Assembly (NCBI RefSeq): GCF_900141905.1
Contig: NZ_FQZF01000009.1
Span: 122,536 to 186,535 of the forward strand
Length of the DNA stretch: 64,000 nucleotides
Direction of reading: 5' to 3'
From: Muricoccus roseus
GTDB lineage: Bacteria; Pseudomonadota; Alphaproteobacteria; Acetobacterales; Acetobacteraceae
How positions within the stretch are numbered: the stretch's first letter is position 1; every line of letters starts with the position of its first letter. Shown piece by piece: positions 1-9,256 of this stretch. The translations under genes and the position numbers were made by a program. The notes under the pieces were generated by a model. It saw nothing but the letters and a program-made list of their open reading frames with translations. It ran no database searches and was not told where the DNA came from.

Positions 1-1
1 C

Positions 2-682
2 CGCCGCCGCGCGCTGCCGCGCGTGAACAAGTTCACCGGAATCGGCAGCCAGGGCGTGGTGCATGGCTTCGCGGGCTTGCCCGACGAGTGGAAGTGGCGC
101 TTCCAGCACTATGCCAACAGCGCGCAGACGCCGCCGCCGCGCGACAGCACGCTGCGCGTCTCCCGCCATCCCCACGCGCATCTGCACCTCGGCAGCCCCG
201 TGACGGCGGTGCGGGAGGAAGGGGGCGCGGTGGTCGTCACCACCCCGCGCGGCGCATTCACGGTGGATTTCCTGATCTGGGCCACGGGCTTCAAGGTGGC
301 GCTGGAGGAACGGCCGGAGCTGGCGTTGATCGCGCCGCATGTCCGGCTCTGGCGGGACCGCTTCGCCCCGGAGCCGGGGCAGGAGAGCGAGGAGCTGTCC
401 TCCTCCCCTGATCTCGCGCCCGACTTCTCCTTCCAGGAACGGGTGCCCGGCGCCTGCCCCGCCCTGGCGCGGATCCACGCCTTCAACTATCCGGCCACCC
501 TCAGCCACGGGAAGCTGACCGGCGACATCCCCGCCATTTCGGCCGGGGCAAGGCGGCTGGCGCAGGGCATCGCGCGCTCCCTCTTCGTCGAGGATCGCGA
601 GACGCATTTCGCCCGGCTGCAGGCCTATGACACGCCGGAACTGCTGGGTGACGAGTGGCCGGAAAGGGAACTGACGGCATGA
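2..682 (+). CDS. Flavin-containing monooxygenase-like oxidoreductase, C-terminal part (5' end outside window)
   Basis: The reading frame is open from base 2, so the gene begins upstream and only about the last 226 residues are visible. The segment FLIWATGF resembles the ATG-type motif found after the NADPH domain in flavin monooxygenases and N-hydroxylases. The later HAFNYPATLSHGK stretch fits the closing part of the FAD domain. The stop codon overlaps the next start (ATGA at 679-682), so it is co-transcribed and probably translationally coupled with the two AhpD-like genes that follow. Such a trio suggests oxidative handling of a small organic substrate, but the substrate cannot be read from the sequence. 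The missing N-terminus leaves the subfamily uncertain. Confidence 0.7.
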   Translation, partial: RRRALPRVNKFTGIGSQGVVHGFAGLPDEWKWRFQHYANSAQTPPPRDSTLRVSRHPHAHLHLGSPVTAVREEGGAVVVTTPRGAFTVDFLIWATGFKVALEERPELALIAPHVRLWRDRFAPEPGQESEELSSSPDLAPDFSFQERVPGACPALARIHAFNYPATLSHGKLTGDIPAISAGARRLAQGIARSLFVEDRETHFARLQAYDTPELLGDEWPERELTA

Positions 683-1182
683 GCGATGACGACCTGATCG
701 AGAGCATCCTGGGCATCGCGCCCGGATCGCCGCTGCACGTGCTGCGCCGCCGCCGGCCGGAGGCGCTGCGCCACGCGCAGGGCGCCTATCGGGAGCTGCT
801 GATGCCGGAGGACCCCGGCAACATCTCCCACGCCGATCGCGCGGCGCTGGCGCTGCGCACCGCGCTGCGCGAGGGCGACGCCGCCCTGGCCGCGCATTTC
901 CGCGGCCTGCTGGAGAAGGCAGGCGCGCAGGAAGCCATCATGCTCGCCGAAGATCTGAGCGGCGCGCCGATGGAGGGCCGCCTGCCCGCGCTGCTGCGCT
1001 ATGCCGATGTGGTCGCCACCCGCCCCGACGACGTGACGCAGGAGACGATCGACGCGCTTTCCGGCATGGGGCTGACCCCACGCGACATCGTGGCGATCAC
1101 GCAGCTTGTCTCCTTTGTGCCCTATCAGGTCCGCGTCATCGCCGGCCTGCGCGCCATGATGCAGGAAGGAGCCGCCGCATGA
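679..1182 (+). CDS. CMD-domain protein without the catalytic cysteines (Avi_7170-like)
   Basis: A 167-residue helical protein of the carboxymuconolactone decarboxylase/AhpD fold. The C-terminal part, GLTPRDIVAITQLVSFVPYQVR, lies where an active AhpD has its CxxCxxxH motif, but here it reads SFVPYQVR. The whole protein contains no cysteine, so it cannot do thiol peroxidase chemistry. ATG 679 is chosen because it overlaps the upstream stop by four bases; an in-frame ATG at 655 would add 8 residues. The next gene overlaps at 1179 and carries the intact motif. The pair matches, from memory, the paired Avi_7170/Avi_7169 families. The likely role is a non-catalytic partner or scaffold; this is inference. 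Confidence 0.75.
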   Translation: MSDDDLIESILGIAPGSPLHVLRRRRPEALRHAQGAYRELLMPEDPGNISHADRAALALRTALREGDAALAAHFRGLLEKAGAQEAIMLAEDLSGAPMEGRLPALLRYADVVATRPDDVTQETIDALSGMGLTPRDIVAITQLVSFVPYQVRVIAGLRAMMQEGAAA

Positions 1183-1748
1183 GCCGCTTCACCATGGAAG
1201 AGGTGGGCTGGACGCCGCGCATCCCGCCCGTGGAGGCCGAGACCGCCACCCCCGCCCAGCTCGCCGCGCTGGAAGCCTGCCCGCCGGCGCAGCGGCGCTC
1301 GACCTATTTCCTCACCCTGGCGAACGACCCGGCTTCGCTCGGCGAGCGCGGGGCGCTGTTCAACACGGTGATGTACGCGCCACGCGGCTTGCCGCGCGCG
1401 GACCGGGAGTTCTCCACCGCCATCGTCTCCATGGCGAATGGCTGCGTGTACTGCACCTCGGTCCACGCCCGGCGCTTCGCCGACCTCTCCAAGCAGCGCG
1501 AGGCGATGCAGCGCGTGCTGGATGAGGGCCACAAGGCCGAGATCGATCCGCGCCGCCGCGCCATCGCCGATTTCAGCGAAAAGCTGACACTGACGCCGGG
1601 CGCCGTGACGGCCGCCGACCTCGCGCCCCTCCGCGCCCTGGGGATGGACGAGCTGGAGCTGCTGGACCTCATCCACTCCATCGCCATGTTCGCCAATGCG
1701 AACCGGCTGATGCAGTCCCTGGGGGAATCGGAACCCCCGGCCGCCTAG
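1179..1748 (+). CDS. Alkylhydroperoxidase-domain protein (Avi_7169-like), CxxC intact
   Basis: A 189-residue AhpD-fold protein. The motif C89-V-Y-C92-TSVH96 is the redox-active CxxCxxxH of AhpD-type peroxidases, and the surrounding helix (ANGCVYCTSVHARRF) is well conserved. It starts inside the preceding stop (ATGA, 1179-1182). It is probably cytoplasmic and may remove hydroperoxides formed by the adjacent flavin monooxygenase, or act directly in substrate turnover. The pairing with a cysteine-free homologue is unusual (see findings). Its last bases overlap the convergent lipoprotein gene by four nucleotides. Confidence 0.8.
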   Translation: MSRFTMEEVGWTPRIPPVEAETATPAQLAALEACPPAQRRSTYFLTLANDPASLGERGALFNTVMYAPRGLPRADREFSTAIVSMANGCVYCTSVHARRFADLSKQREAMQRVLDEGHKAEIDPRRRAIADFSEKLTLTPGAVTAADLAPLRALGMDELELLDLIHSIAMFANANRLMQSLGESEPPAA

Positions 1749-2020
1749 AACTTCGGCGTTGGCGGCAGCGTCCCCGCTCTCTGCGCGCCTGCCAGGCAGT
1801 CCTCCGTCACCTGGGCCCGCACCAGGGCGCTGTCGATGTCGAGCTTGCCGAAGGGGCCGTACACCCGGTCCTCCGCCATCGCGCCGCGCATCTGGCAGGC
1901 ATAGCGCGCATCTGCTGCCGTGGCGGGGCCGGTGGAAGCGGTCTGCCCCGGACCGCCCTGGGCGCAAGCCGCGAGGAGCAGGAGCGAGGCGAGGCCCGCT
2001 CCACGAATGCCATCCATCAT
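1745..2020 (-). CDS. Small predicted lipoprotein of unknown function
   Basis: A 91-residue reading frame starting with two consecutive ATG codons (2020 and 2017). The N-terminus is a short lipoprotein signal peptide: a charged start, the hydrophobic run GLASLLLLAAC and a lipobox LAAC with the lipidated cysteine at residue 19. The mature part is only about 70 residues, begins with a Gly/Thr/Pro-rich linker and holds two further cysteines (42 and 75), which could form a disulfide. It is probably anchored in the periplasm. No family is recognised. The gene converges on the AhpD-like gene with a 4-base overlap. A much longer reading frame through the same stop is a GC-rich artefact. Confidence 0.65.
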   Translation of the reverse strand: MMDGIRGAGLASLLLLAACAQGGPGQTASTGPATAADARYACQMRGAMAEDRVYGPFGKLDIDSALVRAQVTEDCLAGAQRAGTLPPTPKF

Positions 2021-2102
2021 CAGGCGCCTCCATTCGCCATATCGCAGAGAGGAACGGCCGGGGGTGCGGGGGGTTTGTTCGGGGCGGATTGTGCTTGCGG
2101 CG

Positions 2103-2354
2103 CCCTGAGAGGCTTTGCCTCCCAGACCCTCCACCGGGGTGGCAGCGGCCACCCCGGACCCCGCGTTCGGCCTGCCGGGGATGCGATGATCGCTGTGGCG
2201 CCGCAGGCATTTTGATTTCGGCCGCGCGGGCTGACCTGACCGTCGCCTGAGGTCATCGACCTCAGGCGCACCTCCAACCCCGCATTCCACGGCAGTCTTC
2301 CAAAAGAAGATGAGGGAGGGTCCGGGAGGGAGAATTCCTTCTCGCTCCCGGGGG
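2103..2354 (-). repeat. Structured intergenic element, copy 1 (type B)
   Basis: One of five related copies, given the strand on which the leading hairpin comes first. Leading hairpin at 2322-2351 (13-bp stem with one mismatch, GGAA loop on the minus strand), 19 nt after the stop of the binding-protein gene at 2371. Second hairpin at 2245-2267 (10 bp). Third at 2134-2157 (10 bp, CCGGGGTGGC paired with GCCACCCCGG). Fourth at 2107-2123 (7 bp with one wobble). It is nearly identical in layout to copy 4 at 46664. It fills almost all of the 350-bp gap 2021-2370; the rest of the gap shows nothing else. Confidence 0.85.
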
Positions 2355-2370
2355 CCATCAGCGCCTAACC

Positions 2371-3396
2371 CTATTCGTTCCGCGCCCCCGATTGCCGCAC
2401 CAGCGCCGCGTGGCGGCCGATTTCCTCGTGCAGGAAGGTGGCCAGCCGCTCCGGCGGGCCGCCGAGCGTGGCCATGCCGGACTGCTCGAACCGCGCCTTC
2501 GCCTCGGGGTCGTTCAGCACCTCGTTCGCGATGGTGTTCAGGCGCTGCACGAAGGCGGGGTCCGAGCCCTTGGGCAGGAAGAGACCGAACCAGGTGCCGA
2601 AGACGAGGCCGGGCATGCCCAGTTCCGCCGTGGTGGGCACGTCGGGCAGTTGCGGCGCGCGGCGTTCGTCCAGCACCGCGATCGGCGTCACCGCCCCAGC
2701 CTTCACCTGGGGCGCGACGCCGGTGATGAGGTTGAACATCGCCTGGATCCGGCCGGAGAGCAGGTCCGTCACCCCCGCCGCCGGTGCGGTGTAGGGCACA
2801 TGCGTCATCTGCGTGCCGGTGAGGGACTTGTAGAGCTCCCCCGCCAGATGCATCGAGGAGCCGTTGCCCGTGGAGCCGAAGTTGATCGCGCCCGGGTTGG
2901 CGCGGGCATAGGCGCCGAACTCCGCCAGGTTGCGGATCGGCAGGTCCTTGTTCACCACCAGCACGTTGGGCACGTTGCCGACGAGGACGACCGGCTCGAA
3001 GTCCTTCTCCGGGTCGAAGGGCAGGTCCCGGTAGAGGGCCGGGCCCGTGGCCAGCGTGCCGGCCCAGGACCAGAGGATGGTGTAGCCATCGGGCGCCGAG
3101 CGCGCGCCGGCCAGGGCGCCGATATTGCCGTTGGCGCCGCCGCGGTTGTCGATGATGACGCGCTGGCCGATGCGCTTCTCCAACTCCTGCGCGAAGATGC
3201 GGGCCAGGGTATCCGCCGTGCCGCCGCCGCCCGGCGCGGGGACGATGACCCGCACGGGGCGGTTGGGCCAGGGGCCGGTTGCTGCTGGCGGGGAAGGAGC
3301 GGGCGCGGCCGGGGCCGGCGCGGTCTGCCCCAGGGCTGTGGAGGCGAGGCCGAGGGCCGGAAGGGCGAGGGCGCTGCGGCGCGTGATGCTCATCAT
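2371..3396 (-). CDS. Tripartite tricarboxylate transporter substrate-binding protein (Bug/TctC family)
   Basis: A 341-residue periplasmic binding protein. Residues 1-25 (MMSITRRSALALPALG...) form a signal peptide with an RR pair and may use the Tat route. Family hallmarks are WPNRPVRVIVPAPGGGGTAD near the start, GGANGNIGA, PYTAPAAGVTDLLSGRI and the DVPTTAELG segment before the C-terminal lobe. Proteins of this family usually bind carboxylates. No TctA or TctB membrane gene lies nearby, so it is an orphan receptor, as is common in Roseomonas, Bordetella and relatives. The start at 3396 is preceded by GGGAGC; a longer frame to 3648 has no signal peptide. The ligand is unknown; the neighbouring opine-dehydrogenase-like gene is divergent. 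Confidence 0.9.
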   Translation of the reverse strand: MMSITRRSALALPALGLASTALGQTAPAPAAPAPSPPAATGPWPNRPVRVIVPAPGGGGTADTLARIFAQELEKRIGQRVIIDNRGGANGNIGALAGARSAPDGYTILWSWAGTLATGPALYRDLPFDPEKDFEPVVLVGNVPNVLVVNKDLPIRNLAEFGAYARANPGAINFGSTGNGSSMHLAGELYKSLTGTQMTHVPYTAPAAGVTDLLSGRIQAMFNLITGVAPQVKAGAVTPIAVLDERRAPQLPDVPTTAELGMPGLVFGTWFGLFLPKGSDPAFVQRLNTIANEVLNDPEAKARFEQSGMATLGGPPERLATFLHEEIGRHAALVRQSGARNE

Positions 3397-3520
3397 CGGG
3401 GCTCCCAGGGGGCTTTGCCCGAAGCTTAGGCAGGATCGGGGCCAGGACGGAAATCGCGCGGGCACCTTGCCGGATCGGGCGGGGTCGGGATGATCGCGCG
3501 CGGATGCGATGGGGGCGGCG

Positions 3521-4603
3521 ATGCGGTTGGTCGTGCTGGGCGCGGGTGCGGTGGGACCGGCGGCGGCGGTGCTGGCCGCGTCCCGCGGGCATGAGGTCAC
3601 GCTCTGGTCGCCCTCCGGCGCCGGCACGGCCGGGCTGGTGGAATCCATCGAGGCCGAAGGCGCGGTGACGGGGCGCGTGACGCTGCGCGTCGCGCGGGAC
3701 CTGCCCGAGGCCTTCCGGGATGCGGATGCGGCGCTGCTGGCCGTGCCCGCCTATGCCTTTCCCGCCCTTCTGCCGCGCATCGCGGAGGCGCTGCCGCCCC
3801 ATCTTCCGCTGCTGATCGCCCCGGCCGCCTCCCTCGCCCCGCTGGCGCTGGATGCGCTGATGGCGCGGCGCGGCGCGCCGGCCCGGCGGCCGCCGATCGG
3901 GGCCATGGCGACCACCCCTGTGACGGCGCGCCGCCCGGCACCGGGGCGGGTGCGCGTGGCCGCGGTGCGCGCGGCGGTGGACATGGCCGCCGTGCCCGCC
4001 CGGGCGGCCGGCGAGATGGGTGCCCTGGCCACGGCGCTGTTCGGCCATGCCAGCCCCGTCGCGCCGCACGCACTCCATGCCGGGCTGGCCAATGCGAACC
4101 CCATCATCCACGCCGTGCTGGCGCTGACGAATGTCACGCGGATCGAGCGGGCGGAGGAATGGGCGCAATACGGGCTGATGACCCCCGCCGCTTGCCGGAT
4201 GATGGAGGCGCTCTCGGCCGAGCGCGCGGCGCTGGCGCGGTCCTTCGGCGTTGAGGTGCTGGGGCTGGATGAATCCCTGCATCGGGCCAATGGCGTACCC
4301 ATCGGGCCGCTGGCGGAGATGGCGGCCGCCATCGCGGTGTCGCGCGGGGCGGTGCTCGGCCCCGCCGCGATGGAGACGCGCTACGTGACGGAGGACGTGC
4401 CCTATGGGCTAGCCTTCTACCTCTGGCTCGCGCGCGGGCGCGGCATCGCCATGCCGGTGACGGAGGCGGTGGTCACTTCGCTGGAGACGCTCTGGGGCCG
4501 CAACCTGCACAGCAACCCGCTGCTCGATCCGCTGGATCCCGCGGGGCTGGATGCGGCGCTGGCCCATGGCTTCGGCCGCGACGCACAGGACCGGGACGCA
4601 TAG
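3521..4603 (+). CDS. Opine (octopine/nopaline) dehydrogenase family protein
   Basis: A 360-residue NAD(P)-dependent dehydrogenase. The N-terminus MRLVVLGAGAVGPAAAVLAASRGHEV is a Rossmann fold with GxGxxG. The second half carries typical opine-dehydrogenase features: ANANPIIHAVLALTNVTRIE, and RYVTEDVPYGLAFYLWLARGRGI close to the C-terminus. Enzymes of this family reductively join or oxidatively split an amino acid and a 2-oxo acid. The start at 3521 is preceded by GGGGGCG; ATG 3509 would add four residues. It lies between two orphan carboxylate-binding proteins transcribed the other way, which may supply or sense its substrate. The substrate cannot be deduced. Family assignment is solid; the reaction is inferred. 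Confidence 0.8.
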   Translation: MRLVVLGAGAVGPAAAVLAASRGHEVTLWSPSGAGTAGLVESIEAEGAVTGRVTLRVARDLPEAFRDADAALLAVPAYAFPALLPRIAEALPPHLPLLIAPAASLAPLALDALMARRGAPARRPPIGAMATTPVTARRPAPGRVRVAAVRAAVDMAAVPARAAGEMGALATALFGHASPVAPHALHAGLANANPIIHAVLALTNVTRIERAEEWAQYGLMTPAACRMMEALSAERAALARSFGVEVLGLDESLHRANGVPIGPLAEMAAAIAVSRGAVLGPAAMETRYVTEDVPYGLAFYLWLARGRGIAMPVTEAVVTSLETLWGRNLHSNPLLDPLDPAGLDAALAHGFGRDAQDRDA

Positions 4604-4717
4604 GCAGGACCGATCACGGGCATCGGCACGACCCTGCTGTTGCGGCAGCGCAGCACGGACCACTCTCCCGCCGCGCCCTCCAATGCCGGAGGGCCGCGAG
4701 GAGAGGTGGATACGGCC

Positions 4718-5020
4718 ATGACGAGCATCCCTGGCAGCCCCGGCAGGGAGGCATCACGCGGCGAGGGCGAGGCATCCGCAAGCCTGCGGGATGCGCTCGT
4801 GCGGCAGATCGTGCTGGACGCCGTTCGCTTGGCCCTGGAGGAAGGCGCGCGCAAGGCGCCCGATCCCGTCGCCTATCTGCGCGGCGCGGCCAGCGAGGTG
4901 ACGCGCGTGGTGGCGGTGCTGGAGAACGCGCAGCCGCGGGACGGCGCCGCCCTGCGGGCCATCCTGGCGGAGGCGGTGGTGGCCGTGGCGGAGGAGCTGA
5001 TCGGCACGCGCCAGCATTGA
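4718..5020 (+). CDS. Small helical protein of unknown function
   Basis: A 100-residue protein. The start at 4718 is supported by GAGGAGAGG about 8-11 bases upstream; an upstream in-frame ATG at 4640 has no such site. The first 25 residues are Gly/Ser/Pro-rich and probably disordered. Residues 30-100 look like three amphipathic helices (DALVRQIVLDAVRLALEEGARKAP, YLRGAASEVTRVVAVLE, LRAILAEAVVAVAEELIG). There is no signal peptide, membrane segment or cysteine. No family is recognised. It converges with the next TTT binding protein, 33 bases away. Confidence 0.6.
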   Translation: MTSIPGSPGREASRGEGEASASLRDALVRQIVLDAVRLALEEGARKAPDPVAYLRGAASEVTRVVAVLENAQPRDGAALRAILAEAVVAVAEELIGTRQH

Positions 5021-5053
5021 GCGGGTGGGGGACCGCCCTCCCCGGCCCAGGGA

Positions 5054-6016
5054 CTAGTCCAGCTTGATGTCCAGCGGCGCCGCGACACGGGTCCAGCGCT
5101 CGAGATCCTCCCGCAGCGTGGCCGCGAAGGCCGCGCCGTCGCCGCCATTGGGGGTGACGCCGAGGCCGCCCAGCCGGGCACGGACGAGTTCGGTTTCCAT
5201 CGCCGCGCGGAAGGCCTCGGCCAGCCGCGCGACGATGGGTGCGGGCGTGTTCCGGGGCGCGGAGAGGCCGGTCCAGATACTCGCCTCGAAATCCTTCACC
5301 CCGGCCTCGATGAGGGTGGGAATGTCGGGGGTGGCGGGGAAGCGCTCGCGCGAGGTGACGGCCAGGACCTTGAACTGCCCGCCCGTGGCGGCGAGGACGG
5401 AGGGGACGGAGACGAACATCGTCGCGATGCGCCCGGCCGCGAGGTCGTTGAAGGCCGCCGCCGCGCCGCGATAGGGCACGTGCTCCACATTCAGCCGCTC
5501 CCGCGCCTTCAGGTCCTCCATGATGAGATGCGTGTTGGTGCCGATGCCGGTGGAGGCATAGGGCAAGGGCTGCGCCGCCTCCCGTGCCATGCGGAGCAGG
5601 CCCTGGGCATCCGCCACCGCCAGCTGCGGCGCGGCCAGCAGCGCGACGGGGCTGTCGCTCAGATGCAGGATGGGCGCGAAATCGGCGATAGGGTCATAGG
5701 GCAGGCGCCGGCCGATCGCCTTGGCGATGGTGAGCTGCCCGGCGGTGGCGAGGAGGACCGTCAGCCCATCCGGCGCCGCGCGCGCCACCGCCTCCGCCCC
5801 CAGCACGCCGCCGGCGCCCGCGCGGTTCTCCACCACCACGGTCTGGCCGAGGATGGGGCCCGCCGCCTGGGCGAGGAGCCGGCCCAGCACGTCCTGGGAG
5901 CCGCCGGGCGCGAAGGGAACGATGAGGCGGACCGGGGCATCGGGGGACCAGCGGGGCTGGGCCTGGGCCGCGAGGGGCGAGAGGGTGGCGAGGGAGAGAA
6001 GGGCGCGTCGCTGCAT
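5054..6016 (-). CDS. Tripartite tricarboxylate transporter substrate-binding protein (Bug/TctC family)
   Basis: A 320-residue second orphan Bug-type receptor. It has a very short signal peptide (MQRRALLSLATLSPLAAQAQ), then PDAPVRLIVPFAPGGSQD, the family's first strand and loop. NRAGAGG, PYRGAAAAFNDLAAGRI and DIPTLIEAGV follow in the expected order. The mature protein is periplasmic and likely binds a small carboxylate or aromatic acid. No TctAB genes accompany it. It is related to, but clearly diverged from, the receptor at 2371, so this is not a recent duplication. Three kinds of uptake protein (two TTT receptors and the ABC importer at 6077) sit side by side here. Confidence 0.9.
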   Translation of the reverse strand: MQRRALLSLATLSPLAAQAQPRWSPDAPVRLIVPFAPGGSQDVLGRLLAQAAGPILGQTVVVENRAGAGGVLGAEAVARAAPDGLTVLLATAGQLTIAKAIGRRLPYDPIADFAPILHLSDSPVALLAAPQLAVADAQGLLRMAREAAQPLPYASTGIGTNTHLIMEDLKARERLNVEHVPYRGAAAAFNDLAAGRIATMFVSVPSVLAATGGQFKVLAVTSRERFPATPDIPTLIEAGVKDFEASIWTGLSAPRNTPAPIVARLAEAFRAAMETELVRARLGGLGVTPNGGDGAAFAATLREDLERWTRVAAPLDIKLD

Positions 6017-6076
6017 CGGGGGGTCCTTGGGCTTCGCCGATGCTAACGCCGCAAGGCGCCCCGGGCGAAGCCGGCC

Positions 6077-7006
<930 letters not shown>

Positions 7007-7016
7007 CACGGGTTCC

Positions 7017-7673
7017 TCAGGCGGTGCCGAGCGTGGCGCGGGCGATGCCGCGTTCCAGCCGCCGCGCCGCATAGGCGGTGAGCTCCACCAGCAGCCAGTA
7101 ACTCAGCGCCAGCGCCGCCATGGTCTGGGCGAAGGCGAAGGTCGCGCTGCCCACGCCGGAGACGGTGAAGGTCAGCTCCGGCACGGTGATGATGGAGAGG
7201 ATGGCGGTTTCCTTGACGAGGATGACCGCGAGATTGGCGAGGGAGGGCAGCACGGAGAGCGCCATTTCCGGCAGGAGGATGCGCGTGATGGTCTGGGGCG
7301 TCTTCAGCCCCAGCAGCCGTGCGGCCTCCACATGGCCGGGGGGGATGGCGAGGAAGCCGCCGCGGAAGACCTCGCTAAAATAGGCCGCCGCGTAGATGGA
7401 CAGCGCGAGCCAGCCGGCGACGACCGGCGTCAGGTCGAGCCCGATGAAGGGGCCGCCGTAATAGAGGAGGAAGGCCTGCACGACGAAGGGCACGCCGCGC
7501 ACAATTTCTACCAGCGTGGCGAGCAGGACGTTCAGCAGCGCCGGGCCGAAATGGCGAAGGCAGGCGACGAGCACGCCCACCAGCAGCCCGGTGGCGACGG
7601 AGGCGAGCCAGATCCCGATGGTGAGCGGCAGGCCGCGCGCCACGGCCCAGAGGGTTTCCGTGACGACCGTCAT
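7017..7673 (-). CDS. Amino-acid ABC transporter permease (HisM/GlnP type)
   Basis: A 218-residue inner-membrane permease with about five hydrophobic helices. The segment EIVRGVPFVVQAFLLYYGGPF and the coupling loop EVFRGGFLAIPPGHVEAARLLGL are the hallmarks of His/Glu/Gln/Arg-type ABC permeases. Its start overlaps the stop of the previous permease (ATGA at 7670-7673), which supports co-translation of the two membrane subunits. The frame extends much further upstream, but that part is a shadow of the preceding gene. Confidence 0.92.
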   Translation of the reverse strand: MTVVTETLWAVARGLPLTIGIWLASVATGLLVGVLVACLRHFGPALLNVLLATLVEIVRGVPFVVQAFLLYYGGPFIGLDLTPVVAGWLALSIYAAAYFSEVFRGGFLAIPPGHVEAARLLGLKTPQTITRILLPEMALSVLPSLANLAVILVKETAILSIITVPELTFTVSGVGSATFAFAQTMAALALSYWLLVELTAYAARRLERGIARATLGTA

Positions 7674-8305
7674 GCCCTCCGCCTTTCCCAGGACACCGCC
7701 ATGAGCACGAAGTTGATGATGAGGTACATGATGCCGCACAGCGTGTAGGCCTGGAGCGGCATGAAGGTGCTGGCTGCCAGCGCCTGGGAGGTGCGCGTCA
7801 GCTCGAGGATGCCCACCATGGAGACGAGGGAGGAGGCTTTCATGATCATGATCGCCTCCCCCACCAGGGACTGCCGCATGGCGCGCGCCGCGATGGGCAG
7901 GCGGATGCGCAGGAAGGTCTGCGCGCGGGTGAGGCCCAGCAGGCGCGCGGCCTCCACCGCGCCCGGCGGCACGGTGGCGAGGCCGCCGCGCAGGATCTCG
8001 GCCGCATAGGCGGCGCAGCACAGGGCCAGGGTGCCGACCGCCGCGACGATGGCCGGGATGTCGAGCCCGAGAAAGGGCAGCGCGTAATAGGCGAGCAGCA
8101 GCTGCACCAGCAGCGGTACGCCGCGGAAGAAGCTGATGTAGAGGGCCGCGAAGGCGCGCAGCCCCCGCAGCCCCGAGGTGGCGGCGGCGGCGATGGCCGC
8201 CCCCACTGCGAAGCCGAGCGCGATGGCGGCCAGCGAGACCCCCACCGTCGCCACCGCCCCTCGCAGGAAGACCGGAAGGGCCTCCTCCACGAAGGACCAG
8301 GGCAT
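7670..8305 (-). CDS. Amino-acid ABC transporter permease (HisQ/GlnP type)
   Basis: A 211-residue permease paired with the gene at 7017. It shows SFFRGVPLLVQLLLAYYALPFLGL and the EAA loop EILRGGLATVPPGAVEAARLLGL, which contacts the ATPase. ATG 8305 is taken as start; an in-frame TTG at 8317 would add four residues, and neither has a strong ribosome site. It lies 18 bases downstream of the binding-protein stop. Together the two permeases form a heterodimeric channel. Confidence 0.92.
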   Translation of the reverse strand: MPWSFVEEALPVFLRGAVATVGVSLAAIALGFAVGAAIAAAATSGLRGLRAFAALYISFFRGVPLLVQLLLAYYALPFLGLDIPAIVAAVGTLALCCAAYAAEILRGGLATVPPGAVEAARLLGLTRAQTFLRIRLPIAARAMRQSLVGEAIMIMKASSLVSMVGILELTRTSQALAASTFMPLQAYTLCGIMYLIINFVLMAVSWERRRA

Positions 8306-8323
8306 GATCGAATCCAAGGGGGA

Positions 8324-9157
8324 TCAGACCTGCGGGGCGGGCACCGTGTCCGGCGTCTCGAAGGCCTGGCCGAACCACTTGGTCTGCAGCGCGGCCAAGC
8401 GGCCGTCGTTCCGCATCTTCACGATATGGGCGTCCAGCGCATCCATCAGCGGCGCCGAATCCGCATCCTTGCGGCCGATATAGCCGAAATAGGACTTGGT
8501 GCCGAAGGGCGGCTGCACGACCGCGAAGACATTGGGCCGCTGCTTCGCGACATAGGCGATGTTGGGCAGTGAATTGCCCACCGCCGCCACGCGGCCGGCG
8601 GCGAGGTCGGCATAGGCCTCGGAGAAGGACTGGTATTCGCGGATGGGCGGGGTGGTGCCCGGCAGGGTGGCGACGAAGGCCTGGAACTGGGCGAGCTGCG
8701 CCGTGGCGGTCGCGCCGCCGAGCTGCTTGCCCGCGATGTCCTGCGGCTTGGTGATGCTGGAGTCGTTCGCGCGCTTCAGCAGCGCGACGGTGGCCTCGGC
8801 CACGGGGACGGAGAAGCGGTAGCGCTCCGCGCGCGCCCGGGTGATGGTGGCGGGGCCGCCGACGAGGTCGTAGCGGCTGGCTTCCAGCCCAGGCAGCACG
8901 GCCGGCCAGGGCAGGTCCTGGAAGGTGATCTTGACGCCGATCTCCTTGCCGAACTCCGCGAAAAGCTCGGCATTCAGCCCGACCTGCTTACCGCCCTCGG
9001 TGAAGTCGAAGGGGGCGAAGTGCATTTCGGTGGCGATGACGAGCTCGCCCGCCCGCTTCGCCTTCTCGAGGTTGTTGGCGGCCGCGCGCCGCACATAGGC
9101 GGCGGCGAGGCCGGTGCCGAGGGCGGCGGCACCCAGGCCGCGTCGGGTGATGCTCAT
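8324..9157 (-). CDS. Amino-acid ABC transporter substrate-binding protein
   Basis: A 277-residue periplasmic receptor of the SBP_bac_3 family. The signal peptide MSITRRGLGAAALGTGLAAAYVRRAAA contains an RR pair. The mature chain opens with LVIATEMHFAPFDFTEGGKQVGLNAELFAEFGKEIG, the classic ligand-site start, and later has DLVGGPATITRARAERYRFSVPV. The start at 9157 has AGGAGAACC in front. It is first in its operon and divergent from the hut operon across 186 bp that contain an operator-like dyad. On that context it most likely binds histidine or urocanate-like amino acids; specificity is inferred only from position. Confidence 0.9.
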   Translation of the reverse strand: MSITRRGLGAAALGTGLAAAYVRRAAANNLEKAKRAGELVIATEMHFAPFDFTEGGKQVGLNAELFAEFGKEIGVKITFQDLPWPAVLPGLEASRYDLVGGPATITRARAERYRFSVPVAEATVALLKRANDSSITKPQDIAGKQLGGATATAQLAQFQAFVATLPGTTPPIREYQSFSEAYADLAAGRVAAVGNSLPNIAYVAKQRPNVFAVVQPPFGTKSYFGYIGRKDADSAPLMDALDAHIVKMRNDGRLAALQTKWFGQAFETPDTVPAPQV

Positions 9158-9256
9158 CCTGGTTCTCCTGTGCGCCCGGGGCGAATCGCCACGGAATCCG
9201 GGCCTGCTCTGGTTGGGATGTTGGCCGTGCCGTTGCGCTTCCGCCAGCCATGCGTG

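Noticed and set aside
2020..2358. Short frames inside the repeat copies (for example here and around 46650-46850)
   Set aside because: Similar peptides arise from copies 1 and 4 only because the DNA repeats; stems covary at the RNA level and the frames are not preserved in type A copies.
1745..4282. 845-residue open frame on the minus strand
   Set aside because: Runs antisense through the opine-dehydrogenase gene and out of frame through the TTT receptor gene. Only its last 91 codons (with a lipobox) look like a protein; the rest is Arg/Pro/Gly-rich shadow sequence.
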